Positions 30,622-38,808 of a stretch of 48,568 nucleotides of DNA are shown piece by piece. Within the stretch, counting starts at the first letter, position 1. Every line of letters begins with the position of its first letter. The translations under genes and the position numbers were made by a program. This DNA is from an uncultured Pelagibacteraceae bacterium (GTDB lineage Bacteria > Pseudomonadota > Alphaproteobacteria > Pelagibacterales > Pelagibacteraceae): assembly GCA_902519445.1 (NCBI GenBank), contig CABYJR010000003.1, positions 1 to 48,568 on the forward strand. Direction: 5' to 3'. The notes under the pieces were generated by a model, which saw nothing but the letters and a program-made list of their open reading frames with translations, was not told the DNA's origin and did not search any database.

Positions 30622-31091
30622 TCGTGTATTCCTAATTTTCTTGAGTAAAATACTCTAAAAAACCAATATAAAACAAGTCCCGTTGGTCCAGAAAAATAAA
30701 TTAAGATTAGTGGGAAAAAAATTATTTTTCTAGGAATGTTATATTTAACAGAATCTCTAGATACCCAAGATCCAAGAAAAAGATTTAATGCCAAAAAATG
30801 TATCCAGAAAAACAACAAGAAACTCTCTGTAGCAAAGATCGTATAAAGATTATCGATACTTAAATATAGTTTAAAAATATCAACAAAAGGTTCATTTAAT
30901 AAAATTGATTGATATAAGACATATAAGTAGGCGGTAGATAAAATAATAGGGAGTATTATTGAATTGACAAAAATTTGTGTAATTTTTGAGTTAGGAATAA
31001 ACATTAATAACAGCCAAAATGGCAATACACCAAAACTGCTATATATGTATATGTTTTCAAAAGTTAAATATTCTTGAAATTGAAATAGCAT
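30618..31091 (-). CDS. ABA4-like (DUF4281) integral membrane protein
   Basis: 157 aa; LPFWLLLMFIPNS, FLLFFWIHFLALNLFLGSWVSRDSVKYNIPR, GPTGLVLYWFFR. Confidence 0.75.
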   Translation of the reverse strand: MLFQFQEYLTFENIYIYSSFGVLPFWLLLMFIPNSKITQIFVNSIILPIILSTAYLYVLYQSILLNEPFVDIFKLYLSIDNLYTIFATESFLLFFWIHFLALNLFLGSWVSRDSVKYNIPRKIIFFPLILIYFSGPTGLVLYWFFRVFYSRKLGIHD

Positions 31092-31126
31092 AAAATTCTA
31101 AATATATAATATAATATATAAAAAAC

Positions 31127-31687
31127 ATGAATCCTATTAAAAATAAAAAAAATCTAGATACGGCAGTGGATGAAATAAGAAATTTTGCCTATACATATAT
31201 TGAAAAATATAGTCCTTCAAAACAACAATTAAGAACTTATCTATTTAAAAAACTCATTAAAAAGGAGCAAAAAACAATAAACAAGAAGGAAATTTTTAGT
31301 TTAATTGACGCTGTGATTATTTCTTTAATTGATCAAAAATTTTTAAGTGATGAATATTATTCTGATTCTAAATCGAAAATTTTTTACAGAAGAGGCTATT
31401 CACTTAATAAAATAAGATATAATTTAATTAAAAAAGGAATTGACCAAAAATATATTAAGGCAAGTATTTCAAAAATAAAAGAAAACGAATCAGATCCCGA
31501 TTTTTTTTCAGCAATTAAAATGTGTAAAAGAAGAAGGATTGGACCAAATAGAGAAGAAAGTAATAGATCATTATTTTATAAAAAAGATATTTCAATATTA
31601 GCGAGATCAGGTTTTAGTTATGAGGTATCTAAAAAAGTTTTAGATCTTCCAAAGGCGGAATTTATGAAATTTTGTAAAATGATTTAG
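31127..31687 (+). CDS. recX: RecX-like regulatory protein
   Basis: 186 aa; YIEKYSPSKQQLRTYLFKK, ISLIDQKFLSDEYYSDSKSK, GYSLNKIRYNLIKKGI, ILARSGFSYEVSKKVL. Confidence 0.82.
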   Translation: MNPIKNKKNLDTAVDEIRNFAYTYIEKYSPSKQQLRTYLFKKLIKKEQKTINKKEIFSLIDAVIISLIDQKFLSDEYYSDSKSKIFYRRGYSLNKIRYNLIKKGIDQKYIKASISKIKENESDPDFFSAIKMCKRRRIGPNREESNRSLFYKKDISILARSGFSYEVSKKVLDLPKAEFMKFCKMI

Positions 31688-31688
31688 T

Positions 31689-31823
31689 TTATTTTTTATT
31701 TTTTTTATTATTTTTTGATAAATAGTAATTTAACTGTTTTTCTAATCTTTTTTTAACATATAAAAAAAATATAATTCCAAAAAAAGCTACTGACAAAACA
31801 ATAACAAGAACTGTTTTTATCAT
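31689..31823 (-). CDS. Small single-TM protein, 44 aa (candidate)
   Basis: MIKTVLVIVLSVAFFGIIFFLYVKKRLEKQLNYYLSKNNKKNKK; below the ORF-track cutoff; hydrophobic helix plus basic tail; fills the gap after recX. Confidence 0.45.
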   Translation of the reverse strand: MIKTVLVIVLSVAFFGIIFFLYVKKRLEKQLNYYLSKNNKKNKK

Positions 31824-31857
31824 TTTTATTTATAAAAATTTATATTATTTATATGTT

Positions 31858-32124
31858 TTAGGGAGCAAGGAATAATTGAGTTTTGTCTTTTGGTAAATAT
31901 GTTTGTTGCAACACTTCTTTGTTGATGGCATCAAGCGCATGTTCGCTTATAGATTTTCCAGTACTTTGTTTCACTAGGTATCCAGCGCCTGTAGTTACTC
32001 CAGACTGGACTATAGAAGCCGTAGTGAATCCTGAAGTTGCTGGACCTATTAAAGCCATAGGTGCCATGAAGCAGCCGGATAAAGTTACACCCAAAGTAAC
32101 TATTAAAAGTAATCTTTTAAACAT
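31858..32124 (-). CDS. Small lipoprotein
   Basis: MFKRLLLIVTLGVTLSGCFMAPMALIGPATSG...; lipobox LSGC. Start at 32124 preferred over track start 32199. Confidence 0.7.
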   Translation of the reverse strand: MFKRLLLIVTLGVTLSGCFMAPMALIGPATSGFTTASIVQSGVTTGAGYLVKQSTGKSISEHALDAINKEVLQQTYLPKDKTQLFLAP

Positions 32125-32214
32125 CGAATCCCCAATTATTTGAAAGAGTTTATATTTTTTATTAAACAAAAAAAAGGAACAAATTATCCAATTTAACACA
32201 ACTCAAAGTTGTAA

Positions 32215-32991
32215 TTATTTTTCTAAATTATGTGATCTTTTTGCTATTATGGGTAAGTTCTTATAATTTTTTTTCCCATACGCGAATTCTTTTTCATCAT
32301 GTGTTGTCATAGAGCCTCCGGCATGAACAAGTATCGCATGTCCGGCAGCTATATCCCACTCATAAGCTCTAGCATTTGCTGCATAAATATCAGCTTCACC
32401 GGCAGCTAAAATACAAAATTTAAATGAACTAGACATTTTTATTGTTTTAGAAACATTATGTTTTTTATAAATATTTAAAATTTCAATCGGCGTATGGTTT
32501 GAATTTTCCAATCCTATAACTTTGCCTGAATTCTTTTTATTACAATTTAATTGAAAAGTTTTTCCCTTAAAGGTCTCGTAAGCTAGGTTTTTTCCATAAG
32601 AAAAAAACAATCTTTCTTTTGCAGGAGCGTAAATTATTCCCGCTACAGGTTTTAAATCAATTATTAAGGCAGCATTTAAAGTATATTCATCTCTTTTTTT
32701 AATATAATCTTTAGTTCCATCAATTGGGTCTATTAACCAAAAGTCATTGTGTTTATTTTCTATATTTAAATTTACAGTCTCTTCAGAAATAATAGGTATA
32801 GAAGGTGTTAAATCTTTTATTTTTCTTCTTAAAATTTTATCAACTAGCAAATCTCCATCAGTTACAGGGGATTTATCAGGTTTAATCGTAATTTTTACGC
32901 CCTTTTCGCTTATTTCTTTTGCAATTTTGCCTGCTTCTAGAAACGTATCCAAAAGGGATTCTATAGTATTTTTTAATTTTGTGTTATCCAA
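32215..32991 (-). CDS. cysQ: 3'(2'),5'-bisphosphate nucleotidase (CysQ-like inositol monophosphatase family), TTG start
   Basis: 258 aa; DKSPVTDGDLLVDKIL, IISEE, WLIDPIDGTKDYIKKRDEYTLNAAL, YEWDIAAGHAIL. Confidence 0.9.
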   Translation of the reverse strand: MDNTKLKNTIESLLDTFLEAGKIAKEISEKGVKITIKPDKSPVTDGDLLVDKILRRKIKDLTPSIPIISEETVNLNIENKHNDFWLIDPIDGTKDYIKKRDEYTLNAALIIDLKPVAGIIYAPAKERLFFSYGKNLAYETFKGKTFQLNCNKKNSGKVIGLENSNHTPIEILNIYKKHNVSKTIKMSSSFKFCILAAGEADIYAANARAYEWDIAAGHAILVHAGGSMTTHDEKEFAYGKKNYKNLPIIAKRSHNLEK

Positions 32992-33160
32992 TTTTGCTAA
33001 CTTTCTCTAAAGTAACTTCTTTAGCATTTATAACCTTCTTGCCCGTGTTTTCAAAATTAACAGTTACTTTATCATTAATTATTGATTGAATTTGTCCTAT
33101 TCCCCAGTCTTTATTATTAGGATTTATGACAAAATCGCCAGGTTCATAATCTAAAAACAT
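32984..33160 (-). CDS. DUF3553-like small protein, 58 aa
   Basis: Hand-translated: [58 protein letters not shown]; overlaps the cysQ TTG start; absent from the ORF track. Confidence 0.75.
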   Translation of the reverse strand: MFLDYEPGDFVINPNNKDWGIGQIQSIINDKVTVNFENTGKKVINAKEVTLEKVSKIG

Positions 33161-33212
33161 TTATAGAAAAATACCATTATATATAATAAAACAAATACAT
33201 TATTTAATAGAT

Positions 33213-34355
33213 ATGTCAGTAAAAAAGGCAAATTCATTAGGTTTTTCAAAGAACCCAAAAGACACAAAAATTGTGGTTGCAATGTCTGGAGGTGTAGATT
33301 CTTCCACTGTTGCAGGTTTAATGAAAAAAGAAGGATATAATGTTATAGGCATAACGCTTAAACTTTATGATGATGCAAAATCGCCTAAAAAAAGCAGACA
33401 ATGTTGTGCCGGACAAGATATTTTAGACGCAAAAAGAGTATCTCAGAAATTAGATATTGATCACAAGATATTATATTACCAAAAAAACTTCAGAAAAGAA
33501 GTTATAGATTCATTTATTGATAGTTATGTTCGCGGAGAAACACCCATACCATGTGTACAATGTAACCAAACTGTAAAATTTAGAGACTTATATGATTATG
33601 CTAAAGAGTTAAAAGCAGATGCTTTAGTTACAGGGCACTATGTGAATAGAATCCAAAAAAATGGACAGGCTGACATGTATAGGGCTGCCGATTTAAAAAG
33701 AGATCAAAGCTACTTCCTTTTTGCTACAACTCAAAAACAATTAAATTTTTTAAGATTTCCGTTAGGAAATTTACAAAAAAATCAAACCAGAAAAATTGCT
33801 TCGGAACTTAGTTTAAATGTAGCAGATAAACCTGATAGTCAAGATATATGCTTTGTTCCTAATGGAGATTATGCTTCGGTAATAAATAAATATAGACCTA
33901 CGTCTTTTAAAAAAGGCGCAATTTTAAATACAAAAAATGAAACGATAGGTACCCATGAAGGAATAATTAATTATACCATAGGGCAAAGAAAAGGAATTAG
34001 GATAGCAAGGCAACAACCATTTTATGTAGTAAATATTGATGCTTTGAAAAACACGATTACAGTAGGAAATATGGATGATTTATTTGTAAAAAAGATTTTT
34101 GTTAAAAATTTAAATTTATTAAGCAGTTTTGGAGAAAATAAAAATAATTGCTACGTGAAAGTTAGATCAACAGGCAAATTAATTAAAGCTGATATAAAAT
34201 TAAATCAAAATTCAGCAGAAATTAAATTAGAAGAAAATGAAAAAGGCGTTTCTCCTGGTCAAGCTTGTGTATTTTATTCAAAAAACAATCATGGGGATAA
34301 AGTTCTTGGGGGTGGATGGATAGTAAAAGCAGACAACAAATATTTATCCACATAA
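33213..34355 (+). CDS. mnmA: tRNA-specific 2-thiouridylase
   Basis: 380 aa; [63 protein letters not shown]. Confidence 0.97.
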   Translation: MSVKKANSLGFSKNPKDTKIVVAMSGGVDSSTVAGLMKKEGYNVIGITLKLYDDAKSPKKSRQCCAGQDILDAKRVSQKLDIDHKILYYQKNFRKEVIDSFIDSYVRGETPIPCVQCNQTVKFRDLYDYAKELKADALVTGHYVNRIQKNGQADMYRAADLKRDQSYFLFATTQKQLNFLRFPLGNLQKNQTRKIASELSLNVADKPDSQDICFVPNGDYASVINKYRPTSFKKGAILNTKNETIGTHEGIINYTIGQRKGIRIARQQPFYVVNIDALKNTITVGNMDDLFVKKIFVKNLNLLSSFGENKNNCYVKVRSTGKLIKADIKLNQNSAEIKLEENEKGVSPGQACVFYSKNNHGDKVLGGGWIVKADNKYLST

Positions 34356-34432
34356 TTCAACTGGTCTACATCAAAAATAAACAAAACAACTAAATAGTGA
34401 TTTAATTTTTTTTTTAAAGGTATAATGTAGAA

Positions 34433-34618
34433 AGTGACTTAAGAGGCAACTCTTAACCGGCCAGATAAGGAAAGACCGAGAGGTTCAAGCTTATAGGGCG
34501 GAAAACTCCGCAAAGTAGCGCTTAACATAGCGGGGTGGCGGGTTCGGCGGTAGCGACTACAACGACGAACCAAATTTAAAAGTTCTAACACGAAAGTGTT
34601 AGAACTTTTGGTTTTTTT
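34433..34618 (+). ncRNA. Unassigned structured RNA with own promoter and intrinsic terminator
   Basis: TATAAT at 34421-34426; no convincing ORF; GC about 54% over 34441-34570 by hand count versus roughly 30% around it; hairpins 439-456 (TTAAGAG-GCAA-CTCTTAA), 474-485 (GACC-GAGA-GGTT), 498-511 (GCGGA-AAAC-TCCGC), 541-571 (GGTTCG...CGAACC with inner GTAG-CGA-CTAC) (all +34000); terminal 14-bp terminator. Confidence 0.75.
34578..34618 (+). terminator. Intrinsic terminator of the structured RNA
   Basis: AAAAGTTCTAACAC-GAAA-GTGTTAGAACTTTT, perfect 14-bp stem, then GG and TTTTTTT. Confidence 0.92.
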
Positions 34619-35315
34619 GGGCCTTCCAAAAAAAGAAAGTTAATAAATAAAATAAAACTACACCAATAAAATAATTCCATTCCAGTATATGTTTGAACTG
34701 AACGTTGCCTGAAGAGGTTAATATTGGCAAGGATGCTAATGCTGTAAAAGCTAATATTGAAACTAATAAAATTTTTAAAATAAGTATCTTTTTATTAATT
34801 AACTCAGAAATAATTTTTTTAATTTTAAATAAAGTTATTACATATAAAGCTTGAGCCACTATTTCAAATATAATAAATGCCAAAAGGACGAATCTTCTAA
34901 ATAGTTTATATAAATCGTGTTCAAAACTAACTCCTAGAAAAATTGAATGAATAATTAAAAAAATAGCTGACAGAACTCCATATATCATAAAACGTTTTTT
35001 TTGGATCGATTCAGCGCTTATATTTTGAATTAAAGCATTTGTTGTGATCCAATATTTAATTAAAAGTAAAGCTGTTATTATCATGCATGGTTTAAAAACA
35101 AGATAAGCAGGATAATTTCTGGCAACTCGGCTAATGGATACTGATCCGTCAATGTAAGGAATAGTAAACCCAACCTTTCCTATCTGACCTACTTTAAATA
35201 TGGTATTTTCGAAAAGCTCCCATTCTATGTTAATAAACAAACATAAGTTTAGCGCAATAACAGGCAATACAAAAATCCAAAGGCTAAGGATTCTAATTTG
35301 GTTAATTTTTTCCAC
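34599..35315 (-). CDS. Polytopic membrane protein, possibly Frag1/DRAM/PGAP2-like
   Basis: 238 aa with about six hydrophobic segments; FEHDLYKLFRRFVLLAFIIFEI and LEWNYFIGVVLFYLLTFFFW resemble the Frag1/DRAM/Sfk1 family; family call is tentative. Confidence 0.6.
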   Translation of the reverse strand: MEKINQIRILSLWIFVLPVIALNLCLFINIEWELFENTIFKVGQIGKVGFTIPYIDGSVSISRVARNYPAYLVFKPCMIITALLLIKYWITTNALIQNISAESIQKKRFMIYGVLSAIFLIIHSIFLGVSFEHDLYKLFRRFVLLAFIIFEIVAQALYVITLFKIKKIISELINKKILILKILLVSILAFTALASLPILTSSGNVQFKHILEWNYFIGVVLFYLLTFFFWKAQKNQKF

Positions 35316-35323
35316 CTAGATCT

Positions 35324-35407
35324 CTATTTTCTTTTATTTCTTTTTCTAGCTCTTCTTTTTTTAGAGCCCATTTTTCTTCGGCCCCTATGTTTTTTTGGAT
35401 AACCCAT
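35324..35407 (-). CDS. 27-aa very basic microprotein, candidate ribosome-associated/AURKAIP1-COX24-like
   Basis: Hand-translated: MGYPKKHRGRRKMGSKKRRARKRNKRK; 16 K/R plus one H of 27 residues; AAGGAG Shine-Dalgarno 11 nt upstream of ATG. Not in ORF track. Confidence 0.6.
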   Translation of the reverse strand: MGYPKKHRGRRKMGSKKRRARKRNKRK

Positions 35408-35490
35408 ATTTATATATACTCCTTGGTAATTTAATTAATTGACCTTATTGAGTGGATATAGCATTCTCTGATTTTGTTATCAAATATTTT

Positions 35491-36675
35491 ATGCCCAAAA
35501 GTATAAAAACATATTTAAAAACTGCTGCAAAAGATTATTCATCTAGATCAGTAAACCCACCTGTTGTACGAGCTTCTACAATCCTATTTAGAACCATGCA
35601 AGAGTTAAGAAAATTTCAAAAGGACGTTATAAGTAAAAAAAAACCTGAAGTAGAACATTGGGATTATGGAAGATCAGGAACACAAACAACATTACAACTC
35701 CAAAAAATGCTAAGAAGATTAGAGGACGCTTATCAAGTATTTTTAACTCCGACAGGTTTTGCTGCCGTTGCTTTATCAATAATGAGCGTTTGTAGACCTG
35801 GCGATGAAATTTTAATTTCAGATGGAGTGTACAGACCAACACAAAAACTTGCAGACGATTTATTAAAAGAATTTAAAGTAAAAGCTGTTTGGTATAATCC
35901 AAATAGTTTTGAAGATTTTAGAAACAAAATCACAAGAAAAACCAAACTCATTTATGTCGAGAATCCTGGAAGCAATACCTTTGAAATGAATGATTTAGGA
36001 AAAATAGTTTCTTTAGCAAAAAGTAAAAATATATTTACAGCTATTGATAATACTTGGGCAACAGCATATTTTTTTCAACCATTAAAATTAGGTTTTGATA
36101 TAGCAATAACATCTGCAACTAAATACTATTCAGGTCACTCCGATGTTATGGCAGGTACCGTTGCAGTAAACAAAAAAGCGTATGAAAAAGTTTGGTGGTA
36201 TAATCATGTATCTGGTTATAGATTATCATCTGATGATGCTTATCTAATAATTAGAGGTTTAAGAACTTTAGATATAAGACTTGAAAAACATGAAGAAAAT
36301 ACAAAAAAAGTTATTAATTTTTTAAAAACCCAAAAAAAAATAAGCAAAATACTGTATCCGTATAAATCTTCTTCAAAGGAATTTAAATTATGGAAAAAAT
36401 ATTATTCGGGCGCTTCTGGATTATTAAGTTTAATTATAAAAAGCAAAAGTAAAAATTCAGTATATAAATTTGTAAATTCATTAGAACTTTTTGGAATTGG
36501 ATATAGTTGGGGAGGATTTGAAAGTCTTGCTGTTTATACCGATCCCGTAGAATTAGGAACAAGAAGATATTTTAAATTTGAAAAAAATGAACACTTAGTT
36601 CGTTTACATATTGGGTTAGAAGATACAAAAGATATAATTAATGATTTAAAAAGATCATTAAAATTTATTAAATGA
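35491..36675 (+). CDS. metC: Cystathionine beta-lyase (PLP-dependent Cys/Met metabolism enzyme)
   Basis: SRSVNPPVVRASTILF, WDYGRSGTQTT, ENPGSNTFEMND, AITSATKYYSGHSDVMAGTV. ATG at 35491 preferred over track start 35452 (GTG). Confidence 0.88.
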   Translation: MPKSIKTYLKTAAKDYSSRSVNPPVVRASTILFRTMQELRKFQKDVISKKKPEVEHWDYGRSGTQTTLQLQKMLRRLEDAYQVFLTPTGFAAVALSIMSVCRPGDEILISDGVYRPTQKLADDLLKEFKVKAVWYNPNSFEDFRNKITRKTKLIYVENPGSNTFEMNDLGKIVSLAKSKNIFTAIDNTWATAYFFQPLKLGFDIAITSATKYYSGHSDVMAGTVAVNKKAYEKVWWYNHVSGYRLSSDDAYLIIRGLRTLDIRLEKHEENTKKVINFLKTQKKISKILYPYKSSSKEFKLWKKYYSGASGLLSLIIKSKSKNSVYKFVNSLELFGIGYSWGGFESLAVYTDPVELGTRRYFKFEKNEHLVRLHIGLEDTKDIINDLKRSLKFIK

Positions 36676-37901
36676 CAAAAGAAAAGTTTTTTCCAAGTAG
36701 CACAGCTTTTTTAACGCTTATTTCAGCATGTTTAATAGTTGCGATATTTATGGGACTCCGCATGGTCTTTGGAATGTTTACAGATTTTTTTGTCGAAGAC
36801 TTACAGTGTACGATTACAGAGTTTGGTTTAGCAATAGGATTACAAATGCTAATGTGGGGCATGTTTGCGCCAATATTTGGTGCGTTAGCAGATAAAATTG
36901 GAAGTGGAAAAGTTACAATAATTGCAGCTTGTTTTGTAGCATTAGGAATTTATTTGCTTTATTCAGGACCAAATACAGGAATATTTTTTCAAATTAATCT
37001 TGGTTTATTAATTGGAATTGGTTTAGGTGGTACAGCAATAAGTGTTCAGATCGCAGCAGTTGGAAAACATTTCCCAAATAAAACTAGAGGAATGGCTATA
37101 GGAATTGTAGTCGCTATGGCATCAATAGGTTATTTTTTCTCTCCTATATACACAAAATTTGCTTTATCTACTTTTGGTTGGGAAAAAACACTTAATACAT
37201 ATTTGTATTTTGTTTTGTTCGGAATTATTGCTGCAATCTTTCTACGCGAAGTTAAGAAAGAAAAGAATATAAATAACAGTACTAAGGTGGATAATCAAAC
37301 TCTTACAGAGGCGTTAAAGGAAGCTCTTAATCATAAAGGTTTTATACTTTTAATACTTGGTTTTTTTGTATGCGGTTTTAATATAACTTTAGTTTCAGCA
37401 CACATACCTAGTTACATCCAAGAGCGTGGCTTTGAAATATGGACGGCAGCTGCAATTTTATCTTTAATAGGTCTTTTTAATGTTTTTGGAACATTAACAT
37501 TTGGTTATTTATCAGGAAAGTATAGTAAAAAAATATTATTGAGTATTTTATATTTTGCACGAGGAGTAGTTTTAATATTATTTTTAGTTTTGCCAACCTC
37601 AACTTATGTAGCCTTAGGATTTGGAGTGCTTTATGGTTACCTGTGGCTAGCAACTATACCACCCACAAACGGAATTATTTCACAAATTTTTGGCACAAAA
37701 TATTTAGCAACTTTATATGGAATAGTTTTTTTTAGTCATCAAATAGGATCTTTTTTAGGTGCGTATCTAGGTGGATATTTTTATGATGAATATGGATCAT
37801 TTGATTATGCTTGGTATTTATCTATAGCATTATCTTTTTTTGCAGCAGTGGTTCATTTACCTATAGATGAGAAACCGCTACCTAGACTTGCTACAGTATA
37901 A
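36672..37901 (+). CDS. Major facilitator superfamily transporter
   Basis: 409 aa, about 12 hydrophobic segments; APIFGALADKIGSGKV loop 2-3 motif; substrate unknown. Confidence 0.9.
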   Translation: MTKEKFFPSSTAFLTLISACLIVAIFMGLRMVFGMFTDFFVEDLQCTITEFGLAIGLQMLMWGMFAPIFGALADKIGSGKVTIIAACFVALGIYLLYSGPNTGIFFQINLGLLIGIGLGGTAISVQIAAVGKHFPNKTRGMAIGIVVAMASIGYFFSPIYTKFALSTFGWEKTLNTYLYFVLFGIIAAIFLREVKKEKNINNSTKVDNQTLTEALKEALNHKGFILLILGFFVCGFNITLVSAHIPSYIQERGFEIWTAAAILSLIGLFNVFGTLTFGYLSGKYSKKILLSILYFARGVVLILFLVLPTSTYVALGFGVLYGYLWLATIPPTNGIISQIFGTKYLATLYGIVFFSHQIGSFLGAYLGGYFYDEYGSFDYAWYLSIALSFFAAVVHLPIDEKPLPRLATV

Positions 37902-37922
37902 AAACTACAATATATAAATTTT

Positions 37923-38330
37923 ATGAAAAAAATACTTGTTATGGGTTTGCCAGGTTCTGGAAAAACAACTTTAGCATCAGAATTAGTTAATTTATTAAAA
38001 GCAAAATGGATTAACAATGACAAAGTAAGAAAAGAAGCGAATGATTGGGATTTTTCTGAAGAAGGAAGAACAAGACAAGCAAAGAGAATGGCTGAACAGG
38101 CAGAAAAATATAAACTTGAAGGAAATTATGTAGTTTGTGATTTTATTTGTCCTACGCCAAAAGCTAGGGAAATATTCAACGCAGATTTTATTATTTGGGT
38201 AGATACAATTAAAAAGGGTAGGTACGATGATACAAATGCAATGTTTGTAAAACCTGAGAAATTTGATTTTCATGTAACAACGCAAGATGCTAAAAATTGG
38301 GCAACCAAGATAGTGGAGAAAATAAAATAA
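37923..38330 (+). CDS. Adenylylsulfate kinase-like P-loop kinase
   Basis: 135 aa; MGLPGSGKTTLASEL Walker A, WINNDKVRKEANDWDFSEEGRTRQAKRMAEQAEKY (APS-kinase-like ND.R.. and SxxGRxxQxxRM), CDFICPTPKAREIF, IWVDT. Confidence 0.8.
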   Translation: MKKILVMGLPGSGKTTLASELVNLLKAKWINNDKVRKEANDWDFSEEGRTRQAKRMAEQAEKYKLEGNYVVCDFICPTPKAREIFNADFIIWVDTIKKGRYDDTNAMFVKPEKFDFHVTTQDAKNWATKIVEKIK

Positions 38331-38704
38331 TGTCATACAAATGGGATAATAAAAAACCAACGGCACAAATGTTAGGTAGATGGCAACCTTTCCACGATGG
38401 CCATTACGCATTATTCGAAGAAATAATTAAAAAAACTGGTCAAGTTTGCATTCAAATTAGAGATGTCCAGGGAGTAGATGACAATCCATTTGATTTTGAA
38501 ACTGTTAAAAAAAATATAGAAGAAAAATTAAATCCCAAATACAAAAATAGGTTTAAGATTATGTTGGTTCCAAATATTACTAATATTAGCTATGGAAGAG
38601 GCGTAGGATATAAAATTGAAGAAGTGGTCCTTCCAGAAAAAATTCAACAGATCTCAGCTACAAAAATTAGGGAAAAAATGAGAAAAGAAGGAAAGCTTAA
38701 ATAG
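38330..38704 (+). CDS. HIGH-family nucleotidylyltransferase, 124 aa
   Basis: GRWQPFHDGHYALFEE and ISATKIREKMRKEGK (ISxTxIR) motifs. ATG at 38330 overlaps the kinase stop (TAATG) and is preferred over track start 38297. Confidence 0.82.
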   Translation: MSYKWDNKKPTAQMLGRWQPFHDGHYALFEEIIKKTGQVCIQIRDVQGVDDNPFDFETVKKNIEEKLNPKYKNRFKIMLVPNITNISYGRGVGYKIEEVVLPEKIQQISATKIREKMRKEGKLK

Positions 38705-38808
38705 CAATTACAACTTTAAGTTGATAAATATTTTGTCATAGGCCTTTAATCTTTCTTGATTAAATATACGAAAAGGATAATGATCAGCCATTAACCATGG
38801 AGGAAACA

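Noticed and set aside
34433-34618. The structured RNA as RNase P, tmRNA, SRP or 6S RNA
   Set aside because: No GAGGAAAGTCCGGGC (RNase P), no tag peptide ORF or T-arm layout (tmRNA), no GGTCAGGTCCGGAAGGAAGCAGCC (SRP), and no long rod with a central bulge (6S). Too short for RNase P.
35408-35490. SAM-type riboswitch upstream of metC
   Set aside because: The 83-nt leader is AT-rich with no SAM-II/SAM-V-like conserved pairing or purine-rich core that I could recognise.
37995-38411. 138-aa minus-strand ORF
   Set aside because: Antisense to the APS-kinase-like/nucleotidylyltransferase pair; no credible protein features.
37923-38704. Kinase/nucleotidylyltransferase pair as Campylobacter-like capsule phosphoramidate genes (CysC-like kinase plus cytidylyltransferase)
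   Set aside because: The transferase here is HIGH-family rather than NTP-transferase type, and no glutamine kinase, amidotransferase or capsule genes are adjacent.
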